Assembly (NCBI GenBank): GCA_016647705.1 | Contig: CM028334.1 | Coordinates: 13,425,546 to 13,489,545, forward strand | From: Eucommia ulmoides | Taxonomy: Eukaryota; Streptophyta; Magnoliopsida; Garryales; Eucommiaceae | Direction of reading: 5' to 3' | DNA length: 64,000 nucleotides | Shown: piece after piece, positions 1 through 12,706 of the stretch | Position numbering within the stretch: the stretch's first letter is position 1 | Layout: every line of letters starts with the position of its first letter | Made by a program: the position numbers and the translations under genes | Notes under the pieces: model-generated | The model's input: the letters and a program-made list of their open reading frames with translations, nothing else | What the model was told of the DNA's origin: nothing | Databases searched by the model: none

Positions 1-1330
1 TTAAAACTAACTTGATCCATATAAGTTGCAAAATTGTCCATTTTAAATAAACACATTTTCCACAATTTATATGAAAATAAGTTTTGTAAATTTACATAGA
101 AGACAATACACTTACCTCGATTTTCGTACTGTAAAAATATCACCTTCCAAAACTTACCGGGACGCTGGCGCATGTGAACCTGACAACAATAGGCCTAATT
201 TAATATTTTATTTAAAATAACCTAATATACAATGCATGGTCCTAAGTGGTAGTATTTCCCCTTCCCTAAATTTAATTATGCCAAAATTACTATATACCTC
301 ATTCCGTTACGATTGCGAAATTTTTAATACTTAACAAATTTAATTTAATCGATAATAATACCCGATTAAAAGTTTACCTGTTTCAAATCACTCGCAGGCT
401 AAGAAATTTGATTTTTGGATTTTATTTTTTATTTTTTTCATTTTTTGCTTTGCTGAACCTCACAGCCGCGACGAACGCTCCCGTTTTTCTGTTATGTTTC
501 CTGGTTTCAGCAGCCGGTTGCCTCTCTCTCTCTCTCTTTCTCCTCACCAGCTCCGACGATCTCACTCGCCGCCCCCTCCTCACGAACAGAGCACACACTC
601 CCACATACACGCCAACACACACACATACACAATCGCATAACATACTCACACACTGTCGGACCACCAACGACGATCACACACCCATATGCACGCAGGCAAA
701 CGACGACTGATCACACACACACCCACGTAATCGACGACGAACATCACACACACACAAATGAGGAAATAGAACATAACACACTCGACTAACCACACACATG
801 CACCCTCCGATCACCTCCATACTCTGCCAGTGAACAAAACCTACCCCCCCACATACACAACGGCAATGAAACGGAACAAAGCACACACATCCATACACAA
901 CGATCACACATACATGACGAAACACATACCGAACGGCGACGCCACACCCCCTATGACGGTCACATACACACACACGATACATACACCCTCACACGCTCTC
1001 ACCGGCCGCCGGACGACAGATTCGAACACACCACTGCCGTCGACCCACTTCTTCTTCTCTCTGTTTTTTTTATTTCTTCTTCTTCTTTTTAGATGTTGGG
1101 ATTGTGAAATACACACACACACATTAATTTTTTCCAAATTACATTAACCTCCCCTCAATTTCCTTTAGGTTATTATTTAAATCCCAAAATTTAAAATGAA
1201 TATTTTTGAAATTGCTAATTGACCCCTAAACTTTTAATTTAAGTTAGAAATAACACATTCTACCCCGTTATTTTCTAAATGTTCTACAATGCAGCTAAAA
1301 TTATGCGTATGCGAAAATTAGGGTCTTACA
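1..1330 (+). mobile_element. 3' part of a large LTR (cut by window edge)
   Basis: This stretch aligns by eye with the right part of the LTR at 24221-27036. Shared blocks include 'cttgatccatata' near the start, the CA-rich stretch full of 'cacacacac', and a common end, 'ggtcttaca'. It ends in CA at 1330. The left part lies outside the window, so it could be a solo LTR or the end of a longer element. No coding domain is visible. It is a diverged fossil, and the short reading frames in its CA-repeats look meaningless. Confidence 0.6.
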
Positions 1331-1762
1331 ACTATAATTGTATATTGAATTACAAATTTAAACTTTAGTATCAAACTGATCGGCGCTAGGAATTTATTTT
1401 AATGTATTTGAAAATAATACGGCGATAGGAATTTCAGCTGAATTTCTATTTAATATGTAATAGTTGAATTTATTACATACCGGTGTAAAAATTGAACCGA
1501 TCAATTTAACATTTGTGATTGTCGTCATTATTTGTAAAATTTCTCGAATTAATTTAGAATAAATTATTGGTGATTCAGTTGTATTTAAAATCGTAATTAT
1601 TATATTTATTAGTTATCATTGAAAAATCGGCAACTAAAATTATCGTGGTTACTTATAAAATTTGTCAGTTTTTTATTAAATAAAATATTAATCGTTTGGT
1701 TTTAGCGTAAATTCTTCAAGGAGAGAAACCACTTGGCAGCCCTAAGAAGCCGGGTCGTTACA
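1331..1762 (+). mobile_element. Possible remnant of another LTR (3' end)
   Basis: AT-rich sequence ending in 'ccgggtcgttaca'. The terminus GGGTCGTTACA is typical of several plant Ty3/gypsy chromovirus LTRs, which begin with its complement TGTAACGACCC. No matching left end is visible in the window. The preceding LTR may have inserted into it. This call rests on the terminal motif alone. Confidence 0.3.
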
Positions 1763-2574
1763 AAAAAACATATGCATGAACATTAATGTACTACAAACAT
1801 TCCGTAAGCACGCAAAATCGATTGTAATCATGCATGCATTAACATTAACGTCCTCTCCAGCTTAAAGGGAACCTATTTTCACAAGAAAAAATGTGAGCAT
1901 GAACATTAAAGTACTAAACACATCCATGTTAGCCCCTGTATCTTCCCCCTGTACATTTTTCGAAAATGCGCAGTCATATGTTAACATAAATGAAAAACAA
2001 TTACAGGCACTAATAAACGTTAATGAAAATCTTTTTACTTTATTATACACGTTTAGACACGCGCATAAACGTTAACGTGTTATTAACATTCATCAAATGA
2101 TCACGAAACTCGAATCGCAAACTTCAAAAACGTGATCCCACAAATCGAAAATTGAACAAAAAACTCAATAATCATGATTAAAATACCTTTTCATTGAATG
2201 AAATTGAACAAACAGAGCTTGCTTCGTCGTACACACAATCAACGCTCTGCGATCGTCGTCTTCTTAGCTTCTTTATCTTAGATCAGCAGAAAAAATAGCT
2301 CTTTAATGCCTACAATGTGAATAGAATAAATTTGAAAATCTTCATCCTGTGTAAGGAATGTTGTACATATGTCGCTTACCATAATTGTTTTTCTCAGTCT
2401 AGCTAGGCCCGCCGGTCGTGCATGGGTATAATATTCCATCGTAGTGCACATGCAAATTGCCGAAGGACCAAAAACTATTCTCTTTGTACGATCTGGTCTG
2501 AGTCCTAACTTAACTGTTTTAGTGAATTTTTCTCTAGATGAACTTTTAATTTAGGTTTAAATAATAAAAAATCT
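1763..2574. other. Intergenic, no gene seen
   Basis: Moderately AT-rich sequence with several loose copies of 'cattaacgttaatg'-like words between 1780 and 2100. I see no coding exon, RNA gene or clear element boundary. Confidence 0.5.
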
Positions 2575-2772
2575 AATACTAATATATAAAAGTGGAAAGA
2601 GAGAGAAACTTCCAATGAGGTTTGAGAATGACTCCTTCAAGCCTTTTGATAAGTTTTCATTTTTTTTATTAATTATTACCACCTCTTCTTAAGTTTTTAT
2701 GTTTTTTTTTTTCCTTTTTCTTTTTTCATTAATAAGCCTCCTTCAAACCTTTTAAAAATTTCACAATAAATA

Positions 2773-2803
<31 letters not shown>

Positions 2804-3494
2804 TTAAAATCTATAATTATTTTAATTTAAAAAAATAGTTATAATTACAAATAGAAAATCCACAAACCTAATATTTTTTAATTGAGTGAAAGTATTAATA
2901 AATAAAATCTCATATAAAAACTTTACCAAATAATTAAAAAAAAATTAAATTAAACAACTTATATATATGAAGTGTAATTAAATTTCTTAGATAAAAAAAT
3001 ATTTAATTTTAGAGTAATTTAAAATTTCAGCAGTACTAATATATAAAAGTGGAAGGAGAGAGAAACTTTCAATGAGATTTGAGAATGACTCCTTCAAGTC
3101 TTTTGATGAGTTTTTATTTATTTTTTCATTAATTATTACCACCTCTTTCTAAGTTCTTATACTCTTTTTTTCCCCTTTTTTCTTTTTTCATCAATAAGCC
3201 TCCTTCAAACTTTTTAAAAATTTCACAAAAATAAATAAATAATAATAATGATATTAAACTCTATAATTATTTTAATTTAAAAAAATAGTTATAATTACAA
3301 ATAGAAAATCCACAAGCCTAATATTTTTTAATCGAGTGAAAGTATTAGTAAATAAAATCTTATATAAAAACTTCACCAAATAATTCAAAAAAAAAAATTA
3401 AATTAAACAACTTATATATATGAAGTGAAATTAAACTTCTTAGATCAAAAAAATATTTAATTTTAGAGTAATTTTAAATTTAAAATTTCAGCAG
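2575..3494 (+). repeat. Tandem duplication, two ~457-bp units
   Basis: Unit 1 (about 2578-3034) and unit 2 (about 3035-3494) both begin 'actaatatataaaagtgga' and both end 'aatttcagcag' or close to it. They differ by scattered substitutions and a shortened (ATA)n tract, roughly 90% identical by eye. The second unit is followed by a smaller imperfect duplication (about 3482-3600 and 3610-3730, around 'actatc(g/a)tttgatcc'). Confidence 0.75.
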
Positions 3495-4684
3495 CAAGTA
3501 CTTTTTAAGTACTCAAAAAAACATAAAAAACTATCGTTTGATCCTAAAAAAGAAAAAAAAAATAGAATAAAAAATATATTACATAAATCAACAATTTTTA
3601 ATTATCATAGTAATTTCAAATTCTAAAAAATCAGCACATAGTATTTTTTAAATACTTAAAAAATGTAGCAACTATCATTTGATCCCAAAATTATTAAAAA
3701 ATTATAAATATATTTACATAAACAAAATTTAAAAACCAAAATTTTAATTCTTTTAAGAGGGTTATAAGAGTAATTTTTTATTAGATAATTTTAATTAATT
3801 TTTTAATAATATAGTATCAAGAATAAATATATAATTTTATATTTAATATCAAAAGAAATGAGGGTCAGAGATATTTTCAAAATAACAAGGGATATCATTG
3901 TAAGTTTTTCCAATGACAATGACTAAAACCTTCATTGAAATTTATCCATATTTTAATTGAAGATTATTTTCATTATAACTAATTATACGTAACCTTATCT
4001 CTTCATCTCCCTCTCCCTCTCCAACCATTTAATAATATAAAATTATCTCTCTCCATTAATTAGTTACATATAACTTTTAAATAATATATATAAAAAAAAC
4101 CTATTATCTTATTTTAAAACTATTATTTAAAGAAAATGAAAAATTTTAAAAATTCTTTAGGAGATTATTTACATATTATATACTATTTTTTAAAAATAAA
4201 TGTGAGTGATGAATAATAATTATTTAGATTAACATTATTTGTTTTTTAGCTTATAATTTTATTTTTATTTTTCAGCATTAACTTTTTTTTTTTTCATACT
4301 TTTATAAGATAAATTAAATATAAAATTAAACGATAAATTATTGTACGTGTAATATTCAAATAAAAAATATATACTGATATGATATTTTTTAGATCTATAT
4401 ATTATACGGGTCTAAAACTAATTTTTTATTAATTCTATTAATCATGGATGTGAGAGTGAATTTCTTTATAAAAAGAAATACAATAATTGTAACCCCTTCC
4501 CAAAGAAAGGTAGGACCCAATATTGCTCCAATTAACACGGTGCTCCAAAAAAAAAAAAAAACTTCATTGGAGGGGAGGTGAAATGACGCCGGCAAGTTCT
4601 GTAAATCTAATTGGAAGAGTGACCACTTCTATACTCTCGAGAAACCGTTGGTGCACAACGTACTGTAGGAAGAGAAGAAGAAAC
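3495..4684. other. AT-rich intergenic DNA and GEK1 upstream region
   Basis: Very AT-rich, with no reading frame of interest. The last 200 bases before the GEK1 start should contain its promoter and 5'UTR, but I cannot assign a convincing TATA box or transcription start. Confidence 0.5.
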
Positions 4685-7600
4685 ATGGTGACGCTAGTGG
4701 TAGCCACCAGCTTCGACCCCGCCTCCGTCGGCCCCGCCTCCGCCCTCCTAGCCATGCCCGGTTGGCACCCTGGCCCCAGCATTCAGGTCACCGCTCAAAA
4801 CCCACGTCTCTTTGCCTCTCTCTCTCTCTCTCTCAATTGATTGATACACACGCACACACTACGTATATGGAAGTACAATCACATGCGCCGTTTATTTTGC
4901 ATGTAACGCCATCAAGAATGAATCTAACAGCATACCCATGTAGATGCTTGTGAAAATGCCTGAAAGAAAGTGGTATTTATAGTGTTTTTGAGATTCAAGA
5001 CTTGAAGCAAAATTGGAACTTTGATTTGGTTTAGGATATGTCAAGTTTTGTGAACAAGGAAGCGAGGCTATTGAAACACAATAACAGTATTGTGAAGGAG
5101 GATCATTTGGATAAGAGATGGGAAGAGGCCACCTGTGAGGTTGTTGATGAGGTCATATTTCTCAGCAGGCACACTGCGGCCTCAAACCGTCCCGCCCTCA
5201 CTGTTCATCCTATTGGTAAAAATTAACCTTATTCAATTTAATCTAGGCACTGCTTAAAATTTGAGAAAAATACTAAAAGCATGATTTTAAATACTTTCTT
5301 AAAAAAGTAAAATATATTTTATTTTTATTTTTCGATTTTCATATTGAAAGAGATCAATGGAGATTCCTGGATTAGGACATTGCCATCAACTTTTTTCAAT
5401 CATATATGATTGTTTTTTGGATTAAGAAATCATTTATAGGGATTCTGTTCCTTGTTACTAAGCGTGATTTTGTTCCTAGGAGAAAACAAAATTCTGTAAT
5501 TGCTAAATGTGATTTTGCTCCAAGAAGGAAACCGATTTCTCATCCCATCCCGTCCCAGTTTTTTGGGAGTGGGATGGGGCAAGTAGAAACAATAACCAAA
5601 CGCCACCTAATACACTGTCAAACACATTTCGGGTCTTTCAAATACATTTAATTTTCTTGGCATTATCTAGAATCATGAATTATATATATCATTTTCGCTA
5701 CTACACAAATTGTACAAGTGCTAATTGTTTTGCATCCTGAATTACTCTCAAGGTGTGCCCCATTTACGTGAAAACGAGGTGCCTCCGGCTGGTGGAAAAC
5801 CTGGTTGGGCTGCACCACCTTGTCCTAGGATTGGTCCCTGGTTGAGGTTGTTAAAAACCATTGCCGATAGACATAACTTAACTCCGGAATTTGAGGTATT
5901 ATGATCTTGCTATGACTACAGTTTCTAAGCAAGTATTGCAATATAATGCAATCTCAACAATGGAAGCTTGTTTGTTTAATGTGGTATTATCATCTCATAT
6001 GTGTTTGCATTGTTTACCATTACCTAGATTCCTTTTAAGGCTACGCAAAAGAAAATTTTGTTTGCTATATTCTGATCTTGTCTAGATTACTTAAACTATT
6101 TTAAGGTAATGACATTGTAAGAAATCGGCATTGGTGTTTTCCTTCTAAATATTTACCTTTAACAGAATGGCGAAGATCCTTCTAAAGGCGATCCAATGAT
6201 TCAAAATATCTCTTCAATAAAATGGTTGAGATCTATATCACTTCTCCATATACAGATCCAAAGGCTGACAAGGAAAAAAACAACTAAAAACTTTTGTCAA
6301 TCAAAAGCCATGTTAAGTTAAATTCAAATTAAAACAAATCAAATACTTCTCGACTCAAAATCAAACAAATCATTAATTAGTCCTTAAGTAGATGTATTTT
6401 ATTTATTTAAATATTAAATGACATGAAATTTTATACAAGAAAAATTATAGTACAATAAGATTTTGCTGTTTCATTTGATGCAGAACAACATTTCTAATGG
6501 GGTTCTCAAGTCTCAAAAAGGCGATAGAGGAATAATTCTCTACACAACTTTTCCCATACTTAGCATTTTCTTTCCAATATAATGTTGAAGTTGGTATGGA
6601 TGTTTTTTTCGTCTTGTTACTTCAAGCTCTATTTGGAATAGTGTTTAAGCGTCCTTGATTGTTTTCCCTCCTTGTTCTAAGATGTTAAAGTAAAAAGAGA
6701 TTACAAGAAGAACAAGAAACCTTAACAATTATGTTATTCTCTCCCTCTATTTATAATAGAAATTAAGAAACCATACAGGAAACTCTAAACAATACAAGTT
6801 AACCTAAATAATATTGGAAAGACATAAATACCCTTTAACATAAGACATGGGAAGTGATGAATTTAGTGCCTAGAAAAGTCGGCCTCTCACACGTGTTCTA
6901 TAACCCATACTTGATCGCTTCTTCAGTTATCCTACGAAGCTATTAAAAATGAAAAACTGATGCTCTATTCCAACTTTCTTCCTAGTCCCTATCGTTGAAT
7001 GATTTGTAGATTTGATGTTTATTGCTCTTCCGTTACAATCTGTTTGGATCGAGGGAAAGAAGGGAAGAAGGCGAACATGTCTATTTGTATTGGCAGTCTT
7101 AGTATTAGGGCGCAGTATTTCACAACTTCTAATCCGTTATGTTTTCGGTTTTCATATGATTTTATCTATAGTAAGGTAGAGACCCTCTCATGGACTCTCA
7201 TTTTATTTGACATTTAATTAATTTACGTACTTTAAAAACTGATGTAGCTTAATAAATTTCAATTATTTTATTTATTCACAATCATAGCAAGTGTGCATCC
7301 ACTAGTTGTATTAGAACGAGTACATTGTTATTTTTTGCAGGTCACATTGGAGGCCACTCATCATGGACCTGAAATTAATTCACCCACCATGTTTGTAGAA
7401 ATTGGTATATACTTCTTTTACAGCAGTGCTTACTATATCAGTAATACCACTCGAGTTAATGAATTATATCACATGTTCATAGGTAAATTATATTGACAGA
7501 TGGAAACAAAAAGCGCTCTCTCCCTCCCCCCCCCCCCCCCCCCCCCCCCCCCCGCATTTGAACCTTCTTATCTAATTTACTGCAACTACTTTCTACTACT

Positions 7601-7953
7601 TCATGTAGGCAGTACAGAAGAGTACTGGAAGAGGCAGGATGCTGCTCAAAGAATTGCTTTAGTTGGGTATCTTTCTTGTTGGCATCATTTGCACAATGCA
7701 TAATGCATTGCCAAGATCTTTGCACAATGCATAACGCATTATACGCATTGCCAAGGTCTTACGCATATTGCATAACGTATTATATACATTGTGCAAAGGT
7801 CTGTGCACAATGTATAGTGCATAGCGCATTATATGCATTGTCAAGGTCTTTGCACAATGAAGGACTCATGTGGTGTCCTAGTGGTAGGATCACCACCCCC
7901 CACATAGTTGGTGTGGAGTTCGAGTCCTATGGTGTGCGTGAGTGTGGTGTGTG

Positions 7954-7986
<33 letters not shown>

Positions 7987-10021
7987 GGTCTTTGCACAAT
8001 GCATAGTTTATTGTGCATTATTTGCATTGGCAAGGCCTTTATCTAATGCATAATGCATTGTGCATTATATGCATTGGCAAGGCCTTTATGTAATGCATAA
8101 TGCATAATGCATAATGCATTATGATTTCTTTCACTAACATAAGCTGAACTGATTTTGCTGATCTTAACTTCTGGTTTTCTCCTTTTCATTGAAGCTAACG
8201 AATTTAAGGAATTACTATGCTTAATTAACAAAGTTCTTCTGGTCATTGAAGCTGGTTTGGGAAGGACTTGGGCTTGGGGGAGGTGTTGCAGTGGGAGATT
8301 GGAGCAGGTATTGATAAAAATACTATAATGTTTTTTAAAAGATCTGTTTAAGCTTTAGAAAAAATGCGATGTCAATGTGAATATTTATGTGGTTTTGTTC
8401 TATTGAATAGAAGTGTCAAATACAACTATTTTCTGTATTGCTTTCTAATTTGTACTATAAAATAATTCTGAACTTAAAAACATTAAGCTGATGCTGATGC
8501 CATAATTTCCTCTTCCCCCCTCTCCTTAATGTGACACAGGAATACTTGTCAGAACAAAATTCTTCTTGGAATTGGGGGAGGACATTACGCACCAAGGCAT
8601 ATGGATATTGTCCTGTAAGTATGTTTTGACAATGGGCCAATTTGTTGGACGGTGCCTCGTTTTGAGAATTCAGGATAATGATTCTAGTACATTGCGTCTA
8701 CTTGCATTTTTCTCTGCTGAATTCCTTAAATTTTCCTTTTGCAATTTTATTTATTTTTTATTTCTACTGTCAGAAAACTTGGAACAGAAACAGAAAACAG
8801 ACAAACAGAAAAAAAATGAAACATCTGCTTCGTTCTAATCATAAAATTTTGTTCTAAAATTGCAGGAGCAAAGCAAAAAACATCTATTTCGTTTCTGTTT
8901 TTCTGTTTCGGTTAAGTTTTTCTGAGAACAAAAACACCACGTCGCTAACCAAACATCACCTTACTGATTCAACAAACTGTTCTTTGGTTTGAAGTGGTAT
9001 AATCCATGAATCAACACGTCGTCAAGAATCAGAATATAAAATTGGCTGCAAAATGTTCTTCTAAAATAGTAACTTTCTTCCATCTCCATCGTCCAGCATA
9101 GAAAGGAAATTAAAAAACATGTACCCTCTATAAATAATGTTTCAATGAAGACAAATTAGCCATATGTCAATCCTGATATATGTTTTGTTTTTATTATCTT
9201 TGTTTTCAGGAAAAATGATGTGTGGGTTGGCCATCTTCTTTCAGGATATTCTTTGCCAATGGAAGATCCAAGTCAATTAAAATCTGAAGAAAATGTTGTA
9301 GGAGTTGGTGGTACTTGGAGAGAAGCGATCAAAGTTGCGTTTGAGACTACAAAAGCAGCTTTTCCAGGAGGAGAGATTCTTGCTCATCTTGATCAAAAGT
9401 GAGTTATTTCCCTTAGAAACTCAACTGTATCATTATGCTTTCTTCCTTTGATTGCACATTCTATGCGACTCTATTCTATGCCTCCATCAGTACAATTAAT
9501 ATGGTCTTGTTTATTTATCAGTTTTATTTTCTTTCGATAAAAAGTCAATATGCCACCTTATTTAAATTCCGGAATCTATGCTTAATCATGAAAATAGCTT
9601 CCAATCTCCCTATTAATATATGTATATGAGTCTTGACCCATTAAGTTACGCCTACTTTTCGCACATATCAATACAAACGTTTATATTCTCTCTAAATATT
9701 TCGCCTCTCGATTGTTTCAACACTCCCAATTAATCTTTTATGTAGCGTTTGCTTTTGTGGAATTTGAAAGTTACGAACTCTCAAGGATCCAATTCCTTAC
9801 GACCCAAAACTACCTTAAAGTTTGGTTTATGTTCTGTAATTCCTGGAATTATTTATCAATGGAAACTTTTTCTATGGAGTTTCTCAAGTAGTCGCCCTTG
9901 AAAGTTACACTGAATTTGTACAGATGAATGCAGGAGTTTCAAGAGTTGGCAGAAGAATGCACTTATCGAATTCCTAGCAGAGCAGAACATCAAAGTCGGC
10001 AAGCCCCGAGACTTTTGTTAA
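4685..10021 (+). CDS. GEK1: D-aminoacyl-tRNA deacylase (GEKO1/DTD2 type), nine exons
   Basis: Hydrolyses D-aminoacyl-tRNAs; the plant and archaeal DTD2-type enzyme is also linked to ethanol/aldehyde tolerance. Exons inferred from GT..AG sites and phase: 4685-4786, 5035-5215, 5753-5895, 7341-7404, 7609-7661, 8252-8307, 8540-8614, 9210-9398, 9934-10021. They total 951 nt (316 aa), close to the Arabidopsis protein as I remember it. Conserved stretches are MVTLVVAT (1-8), EATHHGP (146-152), GIGGGHYAPRH (210-220), VGHLLSGY (231-238) and FPGGEILAHLD (276-286). The protein ends VGKPRDFC. The exon 5 donor (GTTGGG) is weak but gives the expected ALLVWEGLG join. All exons are open, so the gene looks intact. 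The introns hold a poly-C run, a minisatellite, a SINE and MITE-like sequence. Confidence 0.93.
5370..5615. mobile_element. MITE-like sequence in GEK1 intron 2
   Basis: The right side ends in 'aaccaaacgccacctaa', the kind of GTTTGGTT terminal inverted repeat plus TAA seen on PIF/Harbinger-like MITEs. A repeated word, 'gattttg(t/c)tcc(t/a)ag', lies inside. A matching left end is not clear, so the borders are approximate. Confidence 0.35.
7526..7553 (+). repeat. Poly-C run in GEK1 intron 4
   Basis: A nearly pure run of more than 25 C residues follows 'ctctccctcc' and precedes the small exon 5 (7609-7661). Its exact length should be treated as uncertain because homopolymers are error-prone in assemblies. 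Confidence 0.85.
7700..8125 (+). repeat. ~45-bp minisatellite of palindromic units in GEK1 intron 5
   Basis: About six degenerate units of roughly 41-48 bp. Each starts near 'aagg(t/c)ctttgcacaatg' and carries words such as 'gcataatgcattg' and 'ttatatgcattg', which are self-complementary around ATGCAT. Units start near 7710, 7752, 7795, 7843 (continuing after the SINE at 8002), 8031 and 8079. The last unit decays into a short 'ataatgc' run. Confidence 0.75.
7860..7986 (+). mobile_element. tRNA-derived SINE with poly-A tail
   Basis: The body has a Pol III A box-like word (about 7872-7883, 'gtcctagtggta') and a B box-like word (7917-7927, 'gagttcgagtc'), then a TG-rich stretch and a tail of about 24 A. 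It is bounded by perfect 15-bp direct repeats 'ggtctttgcacaatg' at 7845-7859 and 7987-8001, as expected of LINE-driven insertion. It sits in one minisatellite unit of GEK1 intron 5. About 127 bp, which suits a short plant SINE. The TG-rich part recalls the AU-SINE group, but I am not sure of the family. Confidence 0.85.
8765..8965. repeat. Fold-back sequence in GEK1 intron 7
   Basis: 'tcagaaaacttggaacagaaacagaaaacag' (about 8771-8801) is loosely complementary to 'tttctgttttt...tttttctga' (about 8893-8925). The right flank ends 'gctaaccaaacatcacctta', a MITE-type terminus. It is probably an old hAT- or Harbinger-like MITE with a decayed left end. Confidence 0.4.
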
Positions 10022-12600
10022 TCCATTTTTTTTCCCTTATTGCAAAGAAAATAGACAGAAAAAGGTTGATTTGTAAGATAAATTTCATTATGTGAAAACC
10101 ATCACACAAATTGAAACATTCATATTGAATTATCAAGAATTAAAATATTGAATTTGCGAAAGCGTACCTGAATTTATAACAAGAAGATTGAAATATCCGA
10201 GTCTGAGACTTTATGATCTTCCAGATCTACACTTGTTTTCTATCTAATTTTTTCTCTGACAATGGGAATTAGAAGAATAGAAAACACATGTGTGATATGG
10301 AGACTATGACCTTCATTTATAAACAATCGTGTCTGTTTATAAATAGTCACGTCTGTTCATAAACAATCGCGTCTGTTCGTATTTTTGTATTTTCTATTTT
10401 ATCTTATCATAAAAATAGAAATTACATTTATCTCTACACATTAATATCCACATTTTATAATACATTAATTAAGACCCTAAAACTTAAATTAATTACTTTA
10501 ATTGACCTAACTTTATTTGATAGCCTATAATTCACATTTATTTAATATATAAGCACATATATTTAATTTTACTCCAACATGATTGATTAAAAGACTTTCA
10601 ACCTCTTTCACTTTTCTGTAATGATCTAATGAAAATTATATGAAAAAGAAAAATGATAAATTTATACGACACCATCATTTTTACAAGTATTTTTCTGTAA
10701 CAGTTTTGTATAATGATTTTGTAGAGGGCGTATTCTTCAGTTCCTATTGACAACGTTAGTTTTTTATATATATATATATATTTTTTACCATTTATTTGTT
10801 GTGTTATTGACACATCACAAATCTCACATATCATTTACAAAATAGCTGCAACCCCATGAACTGAACTGATTACTTTGTGGTTAAAAACACAGATATCCTT
10901 ACCCCTATTTTAAAAAAAAAATATCTATATTTTACCCTTTTATTTTTAAAGAAATTCACTAACATTTCTATTTTAAAAAATACTCACCTTTTCATTTTCT
11001 TAAAAAAATTGAAAAAGTTTGCCTTGAACCAGCCCCACCCCAATCCCTTCAGCCTCCAAAAACATAGTGTAACAAATGATTTGTTGATTTGAATAGTGTT
11101 GATGATGAATTATTTTGGTTTGAAAGAATGAGTAAGAGATTTATCCAAAAGTGAGATAATTGGATAATTTTTAAACAATAGAGTGAGAAATTATGTTGCT
11201 TTCGAGTAATTCCTATCTGAAAAGTGTAGGTACTTTTCAAGTGGTTTTTTGTTTTTCTGAGTTATGGTTTTAAGTAGGGATTACATGAGACATTCCATTA
11301 TTTAATTGCTAATTTTAGAATTTTGATTTATCATATGACTAACATTTTTTTTTTTTGTAGGAGCGGAAATATTTTGTTATTAGATAATTTAATCTCAAAA
11401 GTGAGATTGTCATGGAAAAATTATTTCAATGGGATACCATGATTTTTATTTTTCTCTATTTGAAGGTAAAGATTAGAAAAATTTATCAGAATTTGATTGT
11501 ATAACTATATTATTTTAACATTATGTGGTGTAAGATTTATTTATTACTTTGATTGCGTTCAAAGAATTCATTAGTAACAATATTTTGAGTCTACATCTTT
11601 TAATTTCTTGATTTTAATTTTAATATTAGCCCATATAATTTTAAGGGGTATGATTGTTGTGCGTTATTATTTACTAACTTATATTCTATTTAATTTCTTT
11701 ATTAGTTTCTCTTATAATAATTTAGCCCAAATGAAGTTAGTATTCAAGAACCATTTGAATAAAAATATTCTTTAGCACAATGAACGCACAAATAATCTTA
11801 GTCTCATGTTGAATGCCTATGTGATCAAGAATGATGGAAAGTTTAAATAAAATTATGCGAATTTATTACTAAGGATTTTTTTTTTGCTCTTGGCTTTTGA
11901 ACTTCTTCAAATCCCATCGTGAGATATAATAAACATTTATTATTCTTAAATTAGTAGAATTGTGTCTTAAACTAGATCAAATATTTAAACTATTTTTACT
12001 GTAACTTTTGTTATATTTAGAAGTTGAGTTCTTCGTATTTAAATTAAACAGCTATCAATTAACTTTAACTATAATATTTTGTGATGATGATTATCTAAAT
12101 GGAAGTTTCTTTCTTTTGTAGTTTTAAATTTTGTGTATTTTATTTTATTTTTTAAATAAATTTTAAGTAATTGGTTTGTGGTTGCACTTTTCTATGTATA
12201 TTTATTTTTATTGTGTTTGATATTAAGTCTTTCTCTTTTTCTTCTTTCTTTCTTTTTTCTTTCTTTTTTTTTTTTTTTAAATCAAAGGTTATTTGAATTT
12301 GAATCACTACTTTTCAGTTTTATACTTTACTTTACTTAGTTCAAAACTTTTTCTTTCTAAATTTGTCTAATTTTTTGTAGTTAATTTTTTTTTATAAGTG
12401 ATCAATAAAGATCGTAACTCCCTTTTTGATGTTTTTATTGACATTAGCAACAAAATAAATCACTAAAAAGATTTTCATGTACTTCTCATTATATTTTTTG
12501 ATTTTTTTTTCAATTAGACTATAGTTTTTGAAATTTTATTTATATTTCTCGAGTATACATGCATGAATTACGCTTTTCTGTTTTTTCTTTATATTTTTGA
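10022..12600. other. Gene-free AT-rich DNA
   Basis: No exon, RNA gene or bounded element is supported. There is a short imperfect tandem repeat at about 10316-10380 (three copies around 'aatcgtgtctgttcataaac') and long T-rich tracts. Confidence 0.5.
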
Positions 12601-12706
12601 CTAGCAAATAATCCATGCCTAAAGGCACAATTAAAAAAAAAATTAAAATTGTTTCATCTTATGCTTATCTTTAAAATTGTGGCTTTAGCCACGGCTTATA
12701 CGCTAG
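12601..12706. mobile_element. Short element with two Helitron-like 3' ends facing outward
   Basis: The right end has a hairpin (GTGGC tta GCCAC type, 12679-12692), ten bases, then CTAG (12703-12706) followed by T. This is the arrangement of a Helitron 3' terminus. The left end, read on the minus strand, has the same plan: hairpin, ten bases, CTAG (12601-12604) followed by T. The two ends form about 30-bp inverted repeats around an A-rich centre. It may be a tiny derivative or a fold-back MITE that resembles Helitron ends. Confidence 0.4.

Noticed and set aside
408-1147. Several 60-105-aa reading frames on both strands
   Set aside because: They come from (CA)n-rich sequence inside a non-coding LTR. 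They overlap on both strands and show no domain; the related LTR at 24-27 kb has similar spurious frames.
7700-8125. Possible CRISPR-like or satellite array
   Set aside because: Eukaryotic intron minisatellite with degenerate units and no spacers; a CRISPR array is not plausible here.
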